Part shown: positions 15,901 through 24,252 of the stretch, in pieces
Layout of the letters: each line of letters opens with the position of its first letter
Numbering within the stretch: position 1 is the first letter of the stretch
DNA from: Rhizobium sp. Pop5
Lineage (GTDB): Bacteria; Pseudomonadota; Alphaproteobacteria; Rhizobiales; Rhizobiaceae
Reading direction: 5' to 3'
Assembly: GCF_024721175.1 (NCBI RefSeq)
Contig: NZ_CP099401.1
Coordinates: 186,001 to 250,000 of the forward strand
Length of the DNA: 64,000 nt
Translations under genes and position numbers: made by a program
The notes under the pieces: generated by a model
The model's input: the letters and a program-made list of their open reading frames with translations, nothing else
The model's database searches: none
What the model was told of the DNA's origin: nothing

Positions 15901-17535
15901 GTCTCCTACAATGAAGTGCGCAGCGAAACGAAAACGGTCTCGGGCGACGATGCCGGCCGCGGGCGATATCTGATCGCGCCCACCACCGTCTTCGCCAGGA
16001 GCGTGGAAGAAGATGCGCGACGGGCACAGCTTGCCTCGCCCGCCTGGAAGGAGCGGGAGGCGATCCTGCAGCCGCTTCTCGAAAAGATCTATCGTGACCC
16101 GGATGCGGCGCTTGTCGCCCTGAACGCCCTGGCATCGAATATGCGCGTCGAACCCCGCAGGCTTGCCGACGATCTTGCTGTCGCGCCGGCTCGGCTCGGT
16201 CGCCTGCGGGGTTCCGAGCTTATCATCGAAGGTCGCGCCGCCCGCGATGAGCGCAACGTCGCGACCGCGGCATTGCCGGAGCTGCTGCCACTCGCCCGCG
16301 CCCATGCGACGGAGTTCCGCAGAAACGCCGCGCGGTTCGAAAGCCGCGAGCAACAACGCCGTGCGCATATGTCATTGTCGGTCCCGGGGCTTTCCAGAAC
16401 GGCGCTGAAGCGTCTGGTCGAGATCGAGGCGGTGCGCAGGCAAGGTGGTGACGATGCCTACAAGACCGCCTTCGTGTTTGCCGCCGAGGACCTAGCCGTC
16501 GTGCAGGAGATCAAGGCCGTCAGCGAGGCCCTGACGGAACGCTTCGGGTGGCGTGCCTTCAGCTCGAAGGCCGATGCGGTCGCCGAACGCAATATGGCCG
16601 AGCGTATGCCGGAAGACCTCGAGAGCATCAGACGCGAGAAGTTGATCCGGCTGTTCGAGGCCGTGAAGCGCTTCGCCGAGGAGCAGCATCTTGCCGAGCG
16701 GCGGGATCGTTCGAAGATCGTTGCCGGCGCCAGTGCCGTTCCCGCAATGGAGTCAGGCAGGGAGAACGTCACCGTGCCACCCATGCTCGCCGCCGTCACC
16801 GAGTTCAAGACTTCGGTCGACGACGAGGCAAGATCTCGCGCTCTCGCCGGCCCTCTTTATCGCCAGCAGCGAGCGGCGCTGGCCAGCGTCGCGAGAACCA
16901 TCTGGCGTGATCCGGCGAAGGTCGTTGGCAAGATCGATGATCTGCTCGCGAAAGGCTTTGCCGCCGATCGCATTGCAGCTGCGATTACCAAGGATCCGGC
17001 CGCCTATGGCGCGTTGCGCGGCTCTAATCGTCTGATGGACCGGCTGCTCGCTTCCGGCCGGGAGCGGAAGGCGGCGGCGCAGGCGGTGCCCGAGGCGGCA
17101 ATGCGCCTGCGCTCGCTCGGCTCAGCCTATGCCAGCCTGCTCGACGCCGAGCGCCAAGCCATCATCGAGGAGCGCCGGCGCATGGCGGTCGCCATTCCCA
17201 GTCTGTCGGGGGCTGCGGAAGATGCGCTCCTGCGCCTGGTCAACGAGGCGAAGAGCAGCGGTCGTACGCTGAGTCCATCAGCCACTTCTCTCGATGCCAA
17301 CATCCGCCGCGAGTTCGCCGCTGTCAGCACGGCGCTGGACGAACGCTTCGGCCGCAATGCCATCCTCCGGCAAGAGCAGGGTCTCATCAACCGTGTGCCA
17401 CCGATACAGCACCGGGCATTCGAAGCGATGCAGGAACGGTTAAAAGTCCTGCAACAGGCCGTCCGCATGGACAGCAGCGACAAGATCATCGCGGAACGAC
17501 GCCACCGCACGGTTAGCCGCGGCCACGATCACTAA
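12904..17535 (+). CDS. traA: TraA relaxase/helicase (MOBQ)
   Basis: A 1543-residue protein that nicks oriT, stays covalently bound to the 5' end and unwinds the transferred strand. The relaxase domain has the catalytic-tyrosine region SAAAYRH near residue 22 and the metal-binding HDKDGNPHAH at about 136-145. A RecD/TraI-type helicase follows with Walker A GLAGAGKST near 413, VLVVDEAGM and a later UvrD-type HGYAATIHKSQGVT. The remaining ~700 residues are helical repeats. The start is GTG 12904, six bases after GGAG; a GTG at 12892 is less well placed. It is not followed by traF, traB or traH, unlike Ti-type plasmids. Confidence 0.95.
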   Translation: MAIMFIRAQVISRGAGRSIISAAAYRHRTRMMDEQVGASFNYRGGASDLVHEELALPDCVPNWLHEAIDGLSVAGASEALWNAVEAFETLGNAQLARELIIALPEELTRAENIALVREFVRDNLTARGMVVDWVYHDKDGNPHAHVMTTLRPLAEEGFGRKRVTIMGEDGKPLRVVTPDSPNGRIVNRVWAGDRETMKVWKIAWAETANRHLALAGHEIRLDGRSYAEQGLDGIAQKHVGPGRAALSGKGKELYFAPADLARRQEMADRLLAEPALLLKQLSNERSTFDERDIAKALHRYVDDPADFANIRARLMASDELVMLKPQQADAETGKAAEPAIFTTREILRIEYDMVQSAQILSKRIGFGVSVRHVEAAIKSVETGDPQKALKLDAEQVDAIRHVTGESGIAAVVGLAGAGKSTLLAAARAAWESEGRRVIGAALSGKAAEGLEDSSGIRSRTLASLELAWAGGRDLLERGNVLVVDEAGMVSSQQMARVLKVAEDAGAKVVLVGDAMQLQPIQAGAAFRAISERIGFAELSGVRRQRATWAREASRLFARGETGKGLDAYAQQGHLVEAETREDIIGRIVGDWTAARRQAIQDSVAAGNDGRLRGDELLVLAHTNDDVKRLNEALRSVMSDAGALTDARKFQTARGPREFAAGDRIIFLENARFLEPRARHFGPQYVKNGMLGTVISTGDKRGDPLLSVRLNDGRDVVISEASYGNVDHGYAATIHKSQGVTVDRTFVLATGMMDQHLTYVSMTRHRDRADLYAAREDFEARPEWERKPHVDHAAGVTGELVETGKAKFRPNDEDADDSPYADVKTDDGSVHRLWGVSLPKALDEGGVSAGDTVTLRKDGVERVKVQIPIVDGKTGQKRFEEREVDRNVWTAKRVETAEDRQQRLEQESHRPELFKPLVERLSRSGAKTTTLDFESEAGYRAQAQDFARRRGLDHLALAAAGMEEGVGRQLAWIAAKREQVAKLWERASVALGFAIERERHVSYNEVRSETKTVSGDDAGRGRYLIAPTTVFARSVEEDARRAQLASPAWKEREAILQPLLEKIYRDPDAALVALNALASNMRVEPRRLADDLAVAPARLGRLRGSELIIEGRAARDERNVATAALPELLPLARAHATEFRRNAARFESREQQRRAHMSLSVPGLSRTALKRLVEIEAVRRQGGDDAYKTAFVFAAEDLAVVQEIKAVSEALTERFGWRAFSSKADAVAERNMAERMPEDLESIRREKLIRLFEAVKRFAEEQHLAERRDRSKIVAGASAVPAMESGRENVTVPPMLAAVTEFKTSVDDEARSRALAGPLYRQQRAALASVARTIWRDPAKVVGKIDDLLAKGFAADRIAAAITKDPAAYGALRGSNRLMDRLLASGRERKAAAQAVPEAAMRLRSLGSAYASLLDAERQAIIEERRRMAVAIPSLSGAAEDALLRLVNEAKSSGRTLSPSATSLDANIRREFAAVSTALDERFGRNAILRQEQGLINRVPPIQHRAFEAMQERLKVLQQAVRMDSSDKIIAERRHRTVSRGHDH

Positions 17536-17848
17536 GACTATCGTGTGGATGTCGTTGTCAATCGCGACTTTGCAAACATCAACAGAAAAAGCAGAAAGCG
17601 CGCTCAGTGTTTCATCTCAGGAAAATCGTGGATGATGGTATCCTCGTCGATGCAAATGGGCATTTCCTCCATGTTCCCGGCGTAACAAGATCACCGACAA
17701 GTCGAGAGATTGGGATCAAACATCTAGCTCTTTGGTTTCTGCATATCGTCACCGCAAAACCGCTGCAGGGTTTTGCAACGCAACGGGTCAACCCCAGAAA
17801 ATCAAATATTTCCATCGGTAAATGCGGAAATGCTGAGATTGCTGGAGG
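17536..17848. other. Gap between convergent traA and O-antigen ligase-like gene
   Basis: About 310 bases with no supported gene, strong hairpin or repeat. It marks the edge of the transfer region. Confidence 0.5.
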
Positions 17849-19123
17849 TCAACTCCGAACGACAGGAGCAAAATGCGTGCTGCCGCGATCCACGCAGATC
17901 AGGGCGACGATAAAGGCGAAGATCGGATCCAATGCCTTCTGGCCGAACATGATGCCAAAGCTGCCGGTGATGGTGTAGCTTGTCGCTAGCAGGAGAGCGA
18001 GCGCGATGGCAATATCCCGGCCTGGTCCTGCTTCCTTCCTCCACGCGCCGACCACGGGCGTCAGGAGCATAAGTGAAAGCGCGGCCGGACCAAGGACGCC
18101 GGCGTCGATCGCCGCGGTCAGAAAACCGTTGTGGACATGGGTATAGCTCACCTGCTGCCTTATGCCATCGGGAACCTCTGCCAGAACGGTACTCATCCGG
18201 TTTTGCGGGCCATAGCCGGTAAACGGATCCTTGGCGATTGCCGACAGGGCGCCCTTATAGAGGGTGAGCCGTGCGCTGAGCGATGTAACGTCACCATCGC
18301 TGCGGTCAAGCGTGGCCAGATTGTCTTGAAATGTTTGAATGCGGTTCAGGATCTGTGCGCTGCTTAGAGCGAGAAGTCCAAACAACAACAGGGAGCCCGT
18401 GATGGCTAGGCTGCGCAAACTGAAATGGAAACGATGCCTGCTGAAATACCAGAGAAAGATGATGGCGTGGACAGGGATGACCAGCCAGGCCGACCGGGCT
18501 CCTGAAAGCAGAACGCAGCCTAGACCGGCGGCATAGCCAAGGACGGCTACTCTTTGCTCGGTTTTCTTGGGAGATTGAAGGTTGAGAAGCGCAATGCCGG
18601 CGAAGAGCACGCCGATGACCCCCAGCAAGGCAGCGTTCGTCGTGCCGCCTTCTGCCCGATCGAAACCGAACTGGATCTGCCACACACTCAAGAAGAAGGT
18701 GATGATCATGCCGATGCCTGCTCCGAGGATGAAGAGCGGCACAAGGCGGCCGTCCGCGGATTGGCGCATCCGCGGCAATATCAGCCAGACCGAAAAGAAA
18801 GGCAGAAGTCTGATAATCCAGCCGAGCCCTTCCAGGGGTTGCGGATTGATGAATATGCTCGTAATCATCACCAGCGGGTAGATCGACATGCCGATGGCGA
18901 CCAGGCGGTCGGATTTCGACAGGTTCAGGGAAAAACGGCGCGTCACCAGACAGAAGATGGCCCACACCATCGATACGGTGAGGATGATGGAATTCCCGTT
19001 TGGCGAAAGACCCGGAAGCATTGCAAACAGAAAGACCGAAATGCCATTGTTTCGATCGAGTGCATTCCTTGCCCCATTCCCGGGATAGAGCGCTTCTATC
19101 ATGAGTTGCTTGAAGTACTTCAC
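17849..19123 (-). CDS. O-antigen ligase/polymerase family membrane protein
   Basis: A 424-residue integral membrane protein with about ten to twelve hydrophobic segments. It shows the Wzy_C/WaaL hallmarks: LLSGARSAWLV in the middle, DPFTGYGPQN and a periplasmic YTHVHNGFLTAAIDAGVLG near the C-terminus, where the histidine-rich loop is functionally important in ligases. It likely joins or polymerises surface polysaccharide at the periplasmic face, but WaaL (ligase) and Wzy (polymerase) cannot be told apart by eye. It follows an unassigned gene in the same orientation after 220 bases. There are no other polysaccharide genes nearby, so its substrate must be made elsewhere. Confidence 0.75.
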   Translation of the reverse strand: MKYFKQLMIEALYPGNGARNALDRNNGISVFLFAMLPGLSPNGNSIILTVSMVWAIFCLVTRRFSLNLSKSDRLVAIGMSIYPLVMITSIFINPQPLEGLGWIIRLLPFFSVWLILPRMRQSADGRLVPLFILGAGIGMIITFFLSVWQIQFGFDRAEGGTTNAALLGVIGVLFAGIALLNLQSPKKTEQRVAVLGYAAGLGCVLLSGARSAWLVIPVHAIIFLWYFSRHRFHFSLRSLAITGSLLLFGLLALSSAQILNRIQTFQDNLATLDRSDGDVTSLSARLTLYKGALSAIAKDPFTGYGPQNRMSTVLAEVPDGIRQQVSYTHVHNGFLTAAIDAGVLGPAALSLMLLTPVVGAWRKEAGPGRDIAIALALLLATSYTITGSFGIMFGQKALDPIFAFIVALICVDRGSTHFAPVVRS

Positions 19124-19343
19124 TTTGCCGGTCCTGAGCGCGTCGATCCTGCCTCGCTAAGGATCGCGATCTCCTCTGTCAAGCCGCCAATGAGGCGCAA
19201 TCCGCGGCTTTTGCCGGGTGTCGTATTCCGGCAACCAGAACCCCGCGCGGATTCGCGCTATTCGATGACAGATGGCGAGTCGATGCGACGCCAAGGCCGG
19301 TTTCGGCAGAAAACACGTTTTAGGTGCGGCCCTCGTGTAAAGG

Positions 19344-20087
19344 TTACGTCCGAACGCCGTCGTGATCGATGCCCTGCCAGAGTGGCAGGCCGATCGCCTC
19401 CGAGACCTGCGGGTCGGCTGTGTAGATGGGATAACCGAGACTGACGAGCCGTGCCAGGGTCTCGGCGTCCATGCGCACATGTTTGCGGGCCAGATTGACG
19501 CCGTTGTAGACGTGGCCGGCCGAATGGGGATTGATGCCGGAGATGATCACGGCCGTCGCGCCGTTATAGAGGGCAAAGAGCACTGCGATGATGCCGTTCG
19601 AACATTTGGTCTCGGCGTCGAGTTCAAGGTTCAGGCGTCCGCTGACCTTGTGCAGCAAGGCGATCCGTTGGTAGCGATCGACGATGTGGGCTTCGTCGCA
19701 GCCATAGCCGATTGCTTTGAGACCCGCTTCCAGGCGCTCCCGGCCATGCCGCCATGCGAGGACATAAAGTGCACCCGTGCGCTTCCCGGCGAGAACGCGT
19801 CTCACCTCGACCGCGCTCGTATTGGTGCCTTCGACCTCGTTATAGCCCATCAGCGTGACATCGGGTGCGTCGATGCCCCAGGACTGAAGAGCGAGCTGCG
19901 AGGCGTTGACGGAGATGATGCGATAGGTCCCATCGAGACCGGTCGGCTTGTGGGATTTCGGCGCAGATCCCAGCACCACGACCGGGCCGGCAAAAGGCAC
20001 AGCAGTGGTCGGTGGCGTAGGCTTTCGCAACAGATATTTGATCCGGCGAGGGATGTATTTCCTTGCCGCCGAAAACGCCTTCAACAT
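19344..20087 (-). CDS. Unassigned Rossmann-like protein, possible glycan-related
   Basis: About 247 residues. A basic N-terminus (RKYIPRRIKYLLRK) precedes VVVLGSAPKSHKPTGLDGTY, then SVNASQLALQSWGIDAPDV and a C-terminal SNGIIAVLFALYNGATAVIISG (quoted here in parts). The GSAP...VNAS...GIDAPDV layout is reminiscent of MptE-like/DUF115 and GT42-type sialyltransferase folds, but no catalytic residue can be assigned. The start is uncertain: ATG 20087 is used, the frame is open to 20198, and neither has a clear ribosome binding site. Proximity to the O-antigen ligase-like gene hints at surface glycan work. Confidence 0.5.
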   Translation of the reverse strand: MLKAFSAARKYIPRRIKYLLRKPTPPTTAVPFAGPVVVLGSAPKSHKPTGLDGTYRIISVNASQLALQSWGIDAPDVTLMGYNEVEGTNTSAVEVRRVLAGKRTGALYVLAWRHGRERLEAGLKAIGYGCDEAHIVDRYQRIALLHKVSGRLNLELDAETKCSNGIIAVLFALYNGATAVIISGINPHSAGHVYNGVNLARKHVRMDAETLARLVSLGYPIYTADPQVSEAIGLPLWQGIDHDGVRT

Positions 20088-20213
20088 CCGTGATACCACT
20101 TTGGAGATTATTGCCGGTGTATATATGCCGCCTTTGACGGACGCAAGCAGGCCCGTTCGTTTGCGCCTGCTAAGCCCCACTGCTGCCAAGCTTGGCAAGG
20201 CAGTGCAATTGAT

Positions 20214-20223
20214 ATACTAGTAT
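20214..20223. promoter_or_regulatory. Palindrome at the GntR regulator start
   Basis: ATACTAGTAT is a perfect 10-bp palindrome inside a 14-base AT-rich patch just upstream of the regulator gene. FCD-type GntR proteins bind short palindromes of this size, so it may be the UxuR operator for autoregulation. Confidence 0.4.
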
Positions 20224-20231
20224 GCCAGAAG

Positions 20232-20969
20232 GTGTCATCGCGCGGTATTTCCATGCCAATAGCATCAGCAGTCTTCGTAAATCCGGCATCGCAGGATGTT
20301 GGCGGGAAGCTGCGCCGTATCACGACGGCTGGCGCCATCTACGAGCGCCTGCATGCCGATATCGTCTCGCTCAGGATGCCACCCGGCATGCCGTTGCAGG
20401 AAAAACGGATCGCCGAGGATTTCGGGGTCAGTCGCACGCCGGTGCGCGAGGCTTTGCTCAGGCTTTCCGAAAGCGGGCTGGTCGACATCTATCCGCAGTC
20501 CAGTACCATCGTGTCGCGGGTGCCGGTCTCGGCGATTCCCGAGGCGGTGGTGGTACGCAAGGCGCTTGAAGGCGTAACCGTGGAGACCGCGGCCCTCACG
20601 GCCACCGTCGCCGATATCGCCCGCCTCGATGCCATCATCGCCCGCCAGCAGGCGCATTCGGCGGCCGGCAATGTCTCGAGTTTCCATGAGGAGGACGAGG
20701 CTTTCCACGAGGCGGTCGCTGAGATCGCAGGATATCCGGGTATTTGGGCCATACTGAAGACGGTCAAGGTGCAGATCGACCGGGCTCGACGGCTGACGCT
20801 GCCTGCGCTCGGACGCGCGGAAAATGTGGTGCGAGAACACACAATCATCCGTGATGCGCTTGCCGCACATGATGGGGCGGCGGCACGCGATGCGATGATC
20901 CATCACTTAAGCGCCGTCATTCCTGACGTCGATGAATTGCGGTCGCGTTACCCCGATTATTTCTGCTGA
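20232..20969 (+). CDS. uxuR: GntR-family (FadR/FCD) regulator, probable UxuR
   Basis: A transcription factor with an N-terminal winged helix (LQEKRIAEDFGVSRTPVREALLRL around residues 55-80, shown within the GntR consensus) and a C-terminal all-helical FCD ligand domain. The FCD domain shows metal-binding-type histidines in FHEEDEAFHEAV and the late HHLSAV. It lies 45 bases upstream of uxuA in the same direction, so it probably senses a hexuronate intermediate and controls mannonate breakdown; that role is inferred from context. The start is unclear: GTG 20232 or ATG 20253, neither with a good ribosome binding site. Confidence 0.78.
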   Translation: MSSRGISMPIASAVFVNPASQDVGGKLRRITTAGAIYERLHADIVSLRMPPGMPLQEKRIAEDFGVSRTPVREALLRLSESGLVDIYPQSSTIVSRVPVSAIPEAVVVRKALEGVTVETAALTATVADIARLDAIIARQQAHSAAGNVSSFHEEDEAFHEAVAEIAGYPGIWAILKTVKVQIDRARRLTLPALGRAENVVREHTIIRDALAAHDGAAARDAMIHHLSAVIPDVDELRSRYPDYFC

Positions 20970-21014
20970 CGGCAGACCCACACACGAAGCAAAAAGGCGA
21001 GGAAAGGAAGAGGA

Positions 21015-22202
21015 ATGCGGCAGGGTTGGAGATGGTTTGGGCCGGAAGCGCCGGTTACGCTGGATGATGTCAGGCAAACGGGCGCGACCAACATCGTTTC
21101 GTCACTGCACCAGGTGCCGATCGGCCAGGCCTGGACGGAGAAGGAAGTGCGTGAACGCCAGTCTCTGATCGAGACGACGCCTGGCGACCGGTCGCCGCTC
21201 GTCTGGTCAGTCGTCGAAAGCATCCCGATTCCCGATGCCGTCAAGCGCAAGGGCGGAGAGGCGAAGGCCGAAATCGAGGCGTGGATCGCCAGCCTCGAAG
21301 CGGTTGCCGCCTGCGGCATCCCGATCGTCTGCTATAATTTCATGCCTGTCGTCGACTGGACCCGCACCGACCTTGATTTCGTGACGCCGACGGGGGCCAC
21401 CGCGATGCGCTTCGATCATGAGCGTTTCGCTGCCTTCGACCTCTTCATTCTGGAACGGCCGGATGCGACGCAGCAATATTCCGAGGAGGATCGAGAACGG
21501 GCGCGTGTCGTCTACGAGGCCATGTCCGAGGAGGAGGTCGCCGACCTCACCCGCATCATCGCCTCGGCTCTGCCCGGCTCGACGACCGAGCCCCTTACCA
21601 TTCCGGCCTTCAGGGAAAAGCTCGTCGCCTACAGCGGCATCGATGCCGCAAGACTGCGCCGGCACCTGATCGAATTCCTCGAAGCCGTGACGCCGGCCGC
21701 AGAAGCACGCGGCGTCAAGCTGACGCTGCATCCCGACGATCCGCCGCGCTCGCTCTTCGGCCTGCCTCGCATCGCCTCGACCGCCGAGGATTATGCCGCT
21801 CTCTTCGATGCGGTGCCGTCGGCGGCGAACGGGATGTGTTATTGCACTGGCAGCCTCGGCGTACGCGCCGATAACGACCTGCCGGCGATCGCCCGGCGGT
21901 TCGCTTCGCGCATCCACTTCGCTCATCTACGCGCAACGACGCGTGAAGGCGACGGTCGGACGTTCCACGAAAGCGCGCATCTGGAAGGTGATGTCGACAT
22001 GGTCGCGGTTCTCCGCGAACTGGTTGCGGAAGACCGCCGCCGCAGCGCGGAAAACACCATCGTCTTCCGCTCGGACCATGGCCACCGCATGCTCGACGAT
22101 CTCGACAAAACGGTCACGCCCGGCTACCCCGCCATTGGCCGCATGCGCGGCCTTGCCGAGCTTCGTGGCATCCTGCATGCGCTGGATGCCCCGCCGACCT
22201 GA
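21015..22202 (+). CDS. uxuA: Mannonate dehydratase
   Basis: A 395-residue enzyme that dehydrates D-mannonate to 2-keto-3-deoxygluconate in glucuronate catabolism, in the cytoplasm. The N-terminus MRQGWRWFGP is a family hallmark. Metal and substrate residues appear in VCYNFMPVVDWTR, LTLHPDDPP, YCTGSLG and the C-terminal FRSDHGHRM. The length is typical. It has a good ribosome binding site (GGAAAGGAAGAGG) and sits behind the GntR regulator. The usual partner uxuB (fructuronate reductase) is not in the window, so the pathway is completed elsewhere. Confidence 0.94.
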   Translation: MRQGWRWFGPEAPVTLDDVRQTGATNIVSSLHQVPIGQAWTEKEVRERQSLIETTPGDRSPLVWSVVESIPIPDAVKRKGGEAKAEIEAWIASLEAVAACGIPIVCYNFMPVVDWTRTDLDFVTPTGATAMRFDHERFAAFDLFILERPDATQQYSEEDRERARVVYEAMSEEEVADLTRIIASALPGSTTEPLTIPAFREKLVAYSGIDAARLRRHLIEFLEAVTPAAEARGVKLTLHPDDPPRSLFGLPRIASTAEDYAALFDAVPSAANGMCYCTGSLGVRADNDLPAIARRFASRIHFAHLRATTREGDGRTFHESAHLEGDVDMVAVLRELVAEDRRRSAENTIVFRSDHGHRMLDDLDKTVTPGYPAIGRMRGLAELRGILHALDAPPT

Positions 22203-22259
22203 GGGGGTTGGCGTCGCGCGGCATAGAAAATCATTGCGCTCTGGAGCCCAAGCGACACT

Positions 22260-22907
22260 TCAGAGCGCGCAACCCTTCAGGAACAGATTTGCGCACATCT
22301 TCGCCCTCGCGGCGATCTCCTCGATCCCCGGCGGCTGTTGCTGGCGCAGCATCGCTGCGCGCTGCGGTTCCATGATCATCATCCCACGGAGCATCCCGCA
22401 GGCGGCATGTGGATCGTCGAGCGCGATCAGTCCGCGATCGATCTGTCTGCGCAGCCAGTCTTCCATCAGCGCGTTGGTCCTGACGATCGCTTTCTCATAG
22501 AAGGTGGTGGCGATCTCGGGAAAACGGTCGGACTCGCTGATGACGAGCCGGGTCACGGTGATGGTGTCCAGTGAGAGCGTCAGCATGCCATAGGCCATCA
22601 GCATGCGCTCCAACCCTTGCCTGAGGTCCGCTACGGCAAGCGTTCCGGGATCGAGCGACATGAGGAAGCGCCCCGTCCGCTCGATGATCATTTCGGAAAA
22701 GAGATCCGCCTTGGTCGGAAACAGCCGATAGAGCGTCTTGGTCGAAACACCCGCCTCCTGCGCGATCGCGGCGATGCTTGCCGCCGCATAACCATTCTCG
22801 TGGAATTGCCGGTTGGCCGCCTCGATGATCACGCTTCTCGTATCGTCATCGCAGCGGATTTGCGGTCGTCCTCGCGGCCTCTTCTCGATTTCGTGATTTT
22901 GGACCAT
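22260..22907 (-). CDS. TetR-family repressor of the emrAB-type pump
   Basis: A 215-residue repressor. The N-terminal TetR helix-turn-helix reads IIEAANRQFHENGYAAASI and AIAQEAGVSTKTLYRLFPTK; the remaining ~150 residues are the helical ligand-binding domain. ATG 22907 is used; the frame extends upstream through the promoter but without support. It is divergent from emrA with a shared 136-base intergenic region containing a palindrome over the predicted emrA -10 box. It likely represses the pump until a toxic or plant-derived ligand binds, as in many rhizobial efflux systems. Confidence 0.85.
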   Translation of the reverse strand: MVQNHEIEKRPRGRPQIRCDDDTRSVIIEAANRQFHENGYAAASIAAIAQEAGVSTKTLYRLFPTKADLFSEMIIERTGRFLMSLDPGTLAVADLRQGLERMLMAYGMLTLSLDTITVTRLVISESDRFPEIATTFYEKAIVRTNALMEDWLRRQIDRGLIALDDPHAACGMLRGMMIMEPQRAAMLRQQQPPGIEEIAARAKMCANLFLKGCAL

Positions 22908-22927
22908 GACTATTTTCCAAATTCTTG

Positions 22928-22964
22928 TTGACACCGATTTTATAGAGCATATTTTGGAAAATAT
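22928..22964 (+). promoter_or_regulatory. emrA promoter with overlapping TetR operator
   Basis: TTGACA (22928-22933) and TATTTT (22950-22955) are spaced 16 bases and face emrA. The palindrome ATATTTTGGAAAATAT (22949-22964) covers the -10 box. A related half, TATTTTCCAAA, lies at 22911-22921 by the repressor start, so both promoters could be controlled. Confidence 0.6.
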
Positions 22965-23043
22965 CAAGTTTCCTAAAGTGAAGCTGACGTGAATTCGAAG
23001 GCCGCAGCCGGTAGCGACAGCGACCAGTAACAGGAGAAAGGCA

Positions 23044-24228
23044 ATGTCCATCAAAACGCTGCAGGCTCTGAACAATAACGCGCCTGTCACGGAAACCACG
23101 GCGGAAGCCGCGCCGGCAACCCTTGATGCCGGCAACACGCCACGCATTGTCGAAGCTGCCGCCGTTTTGGAGCCTCCCGCCCGTAAGCGCCGTGGCCGCG
23201 GACTGTTGCTGGGTGCGACCGCCATCGCCCTAGTCGCCACCGCCAGCTATTACGGCCATAGTTACTGGACCGCCGGCCGCTTCGAGATTTCCACCGACGA
23301 CGCCTATGTGAAGGCCGACAATACGACCGTCGCACCAAAGGTTTCGGGCTACATCGCGGAAGTGCTCGTCAGCGACAACCAGATGGTCAAGGCGGGTCAG
23401 CCGCTCGCACGTATCGATGATCGCGATTTCCGTGCCGCTCTCGATCAGGCCAAGGCCGATGTCGCCGCCGCCGAGGCGACGCTCAATGCCAAGCAGGCCT
23501 CGCTGGATATTCAGCAGTCGACGATTGCCGCGGCTCGCGCCACAGTCGAGGTCGACAAGGCAAACGAGACCTTCGCGGAACAGAACAACAAGCGTTACGC
23601 CAATCTCGCCACCAGCGGTTATGCGCCGGTTCAGACGGCGCAACTGGCCGCTTCCGCCATCGCCGCCGCCCAGGCGACGATTGTACGCGACAATGCTGCC
23701 CTCGATGCCGCCGTCAAGCAGGTCGATCTTCTCAATGCCGAACTCGCCCAGGCGAAGGCAACGCTCGCCCATGACCAGGCCGTCCAGCATCAGGCTGAAC
23801 TGAACCTCTCCTATGCAACGATTACCGCCCCTGTCGACGGGACCGTCGGTAACCGGACGCTGCGGGTCGGCCAGTATGTCCAGGCGGGTACACAGCTGAT
23901 GTCGGTTGTACCCACGAGCGCGGTCTATGTGATCGCCAACTACAAGGAAACGCAGCTGACCGATGTTCGCGCTGGCCAGCGGGTGGATATCGAGGTCGAT
24001 ACTTTCCCGGGCCGCATCTATCGGGGCCGTGTCGACAGCCTTGCTCCGGCAAGCGGTCAGGAATTCGCGCTTCTACCTCCCGACAACGCGACCGGCAACT
24101 TCACCAAGGTCGTTCAGCGCATTCCGGTCAAGATCGTGCTGGACGGCGAAGCCGCCAAAGGCGACTTGCGACCCGGCATGTCCGTTCAGCCGAGCATCGA
24201 CACCAAGGCCGATGCCGACCGCAGTTAA
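23044..24228 (+). CDS. emrA: HlyD/EmrA-family efflux adaptor
   Basis: A 394-residue periplasmic adaptor of an MFS tripartite pump, close to rhizobial RmrA. A proline- and arginine-containing cytoplasmic tail is followed by one membrane anchor (LLLGATAIALVATASYYG, residues about 55-75). A biotinyl-lipoyl half then begins with TDDAYVKADNTTVAPKVSGY. A long coiled-coil hairpin follows (residues ~130-240) and the second half-motif is ITAPVDGTVGNRTLRVGQYV. It is followed after 24 bases by emrB. It links the MFS pump to an outer-membrane channel such as TolC, which is not in this window. Confidence 0.9.
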   Translation: MSIKTLQALNNNAPVTETTAEAAPATLDAGNTPRIVEAAAVLEPPARKRRGRGLLLGATAIALVATASYYGHSYWTAGRFEISTDDAYVKADNTTVAPKVSGYIAEVLVSDNQMVKAGQPLARIDDRDFRAALDQAKADVAAAEATLNAKQASLDIQQSTIAAARATVEVDKANETFAEQNNKRYANLATSGYAPVQTAQLAASAIAAAQATIVRDNAALDAAVKQVDLLNAELAQAKATLAHDQAVQHQAELNLSYATITAPVDGTVGNRTLRVGQYVQAGTQLMSVVPTSAVYVIANYKETQLTDVRAGQRVDIEVDTFPGRIYRGRVDSLAPASGQEFALLPPDNATGNFTKVVQRIPVKIVLDGEAAKGDLRPGMSVQPSIDTKADADRS

Positions 24229-24252
24229 GCGCGGGGATTGGGAGATCGTGTC

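Noticed and set aside
12769..17035. Long minus-strand open frames inside traA (560 and 617 codons)
   Set aside because: They are antisense to a clear relaxase gene, have low-complexity histidine/arginine-rich translations, and arise from the GC-rich codon pattern.
17607..17978. Plus-strand frame of 123 codons after traA
   Set aside because: It runs into the 3' end of the O-antigen ligase-like gene on the other strand and has no start signal.
20214..20223. Whether ATACTAGTAT is a third copy of the tra-type operator
   Set aside because: It shares TACTA/TAGTA but has no 12-base spacer and lies in an unrelated gene context, so it is treated as a separate GntR-type palindrome.
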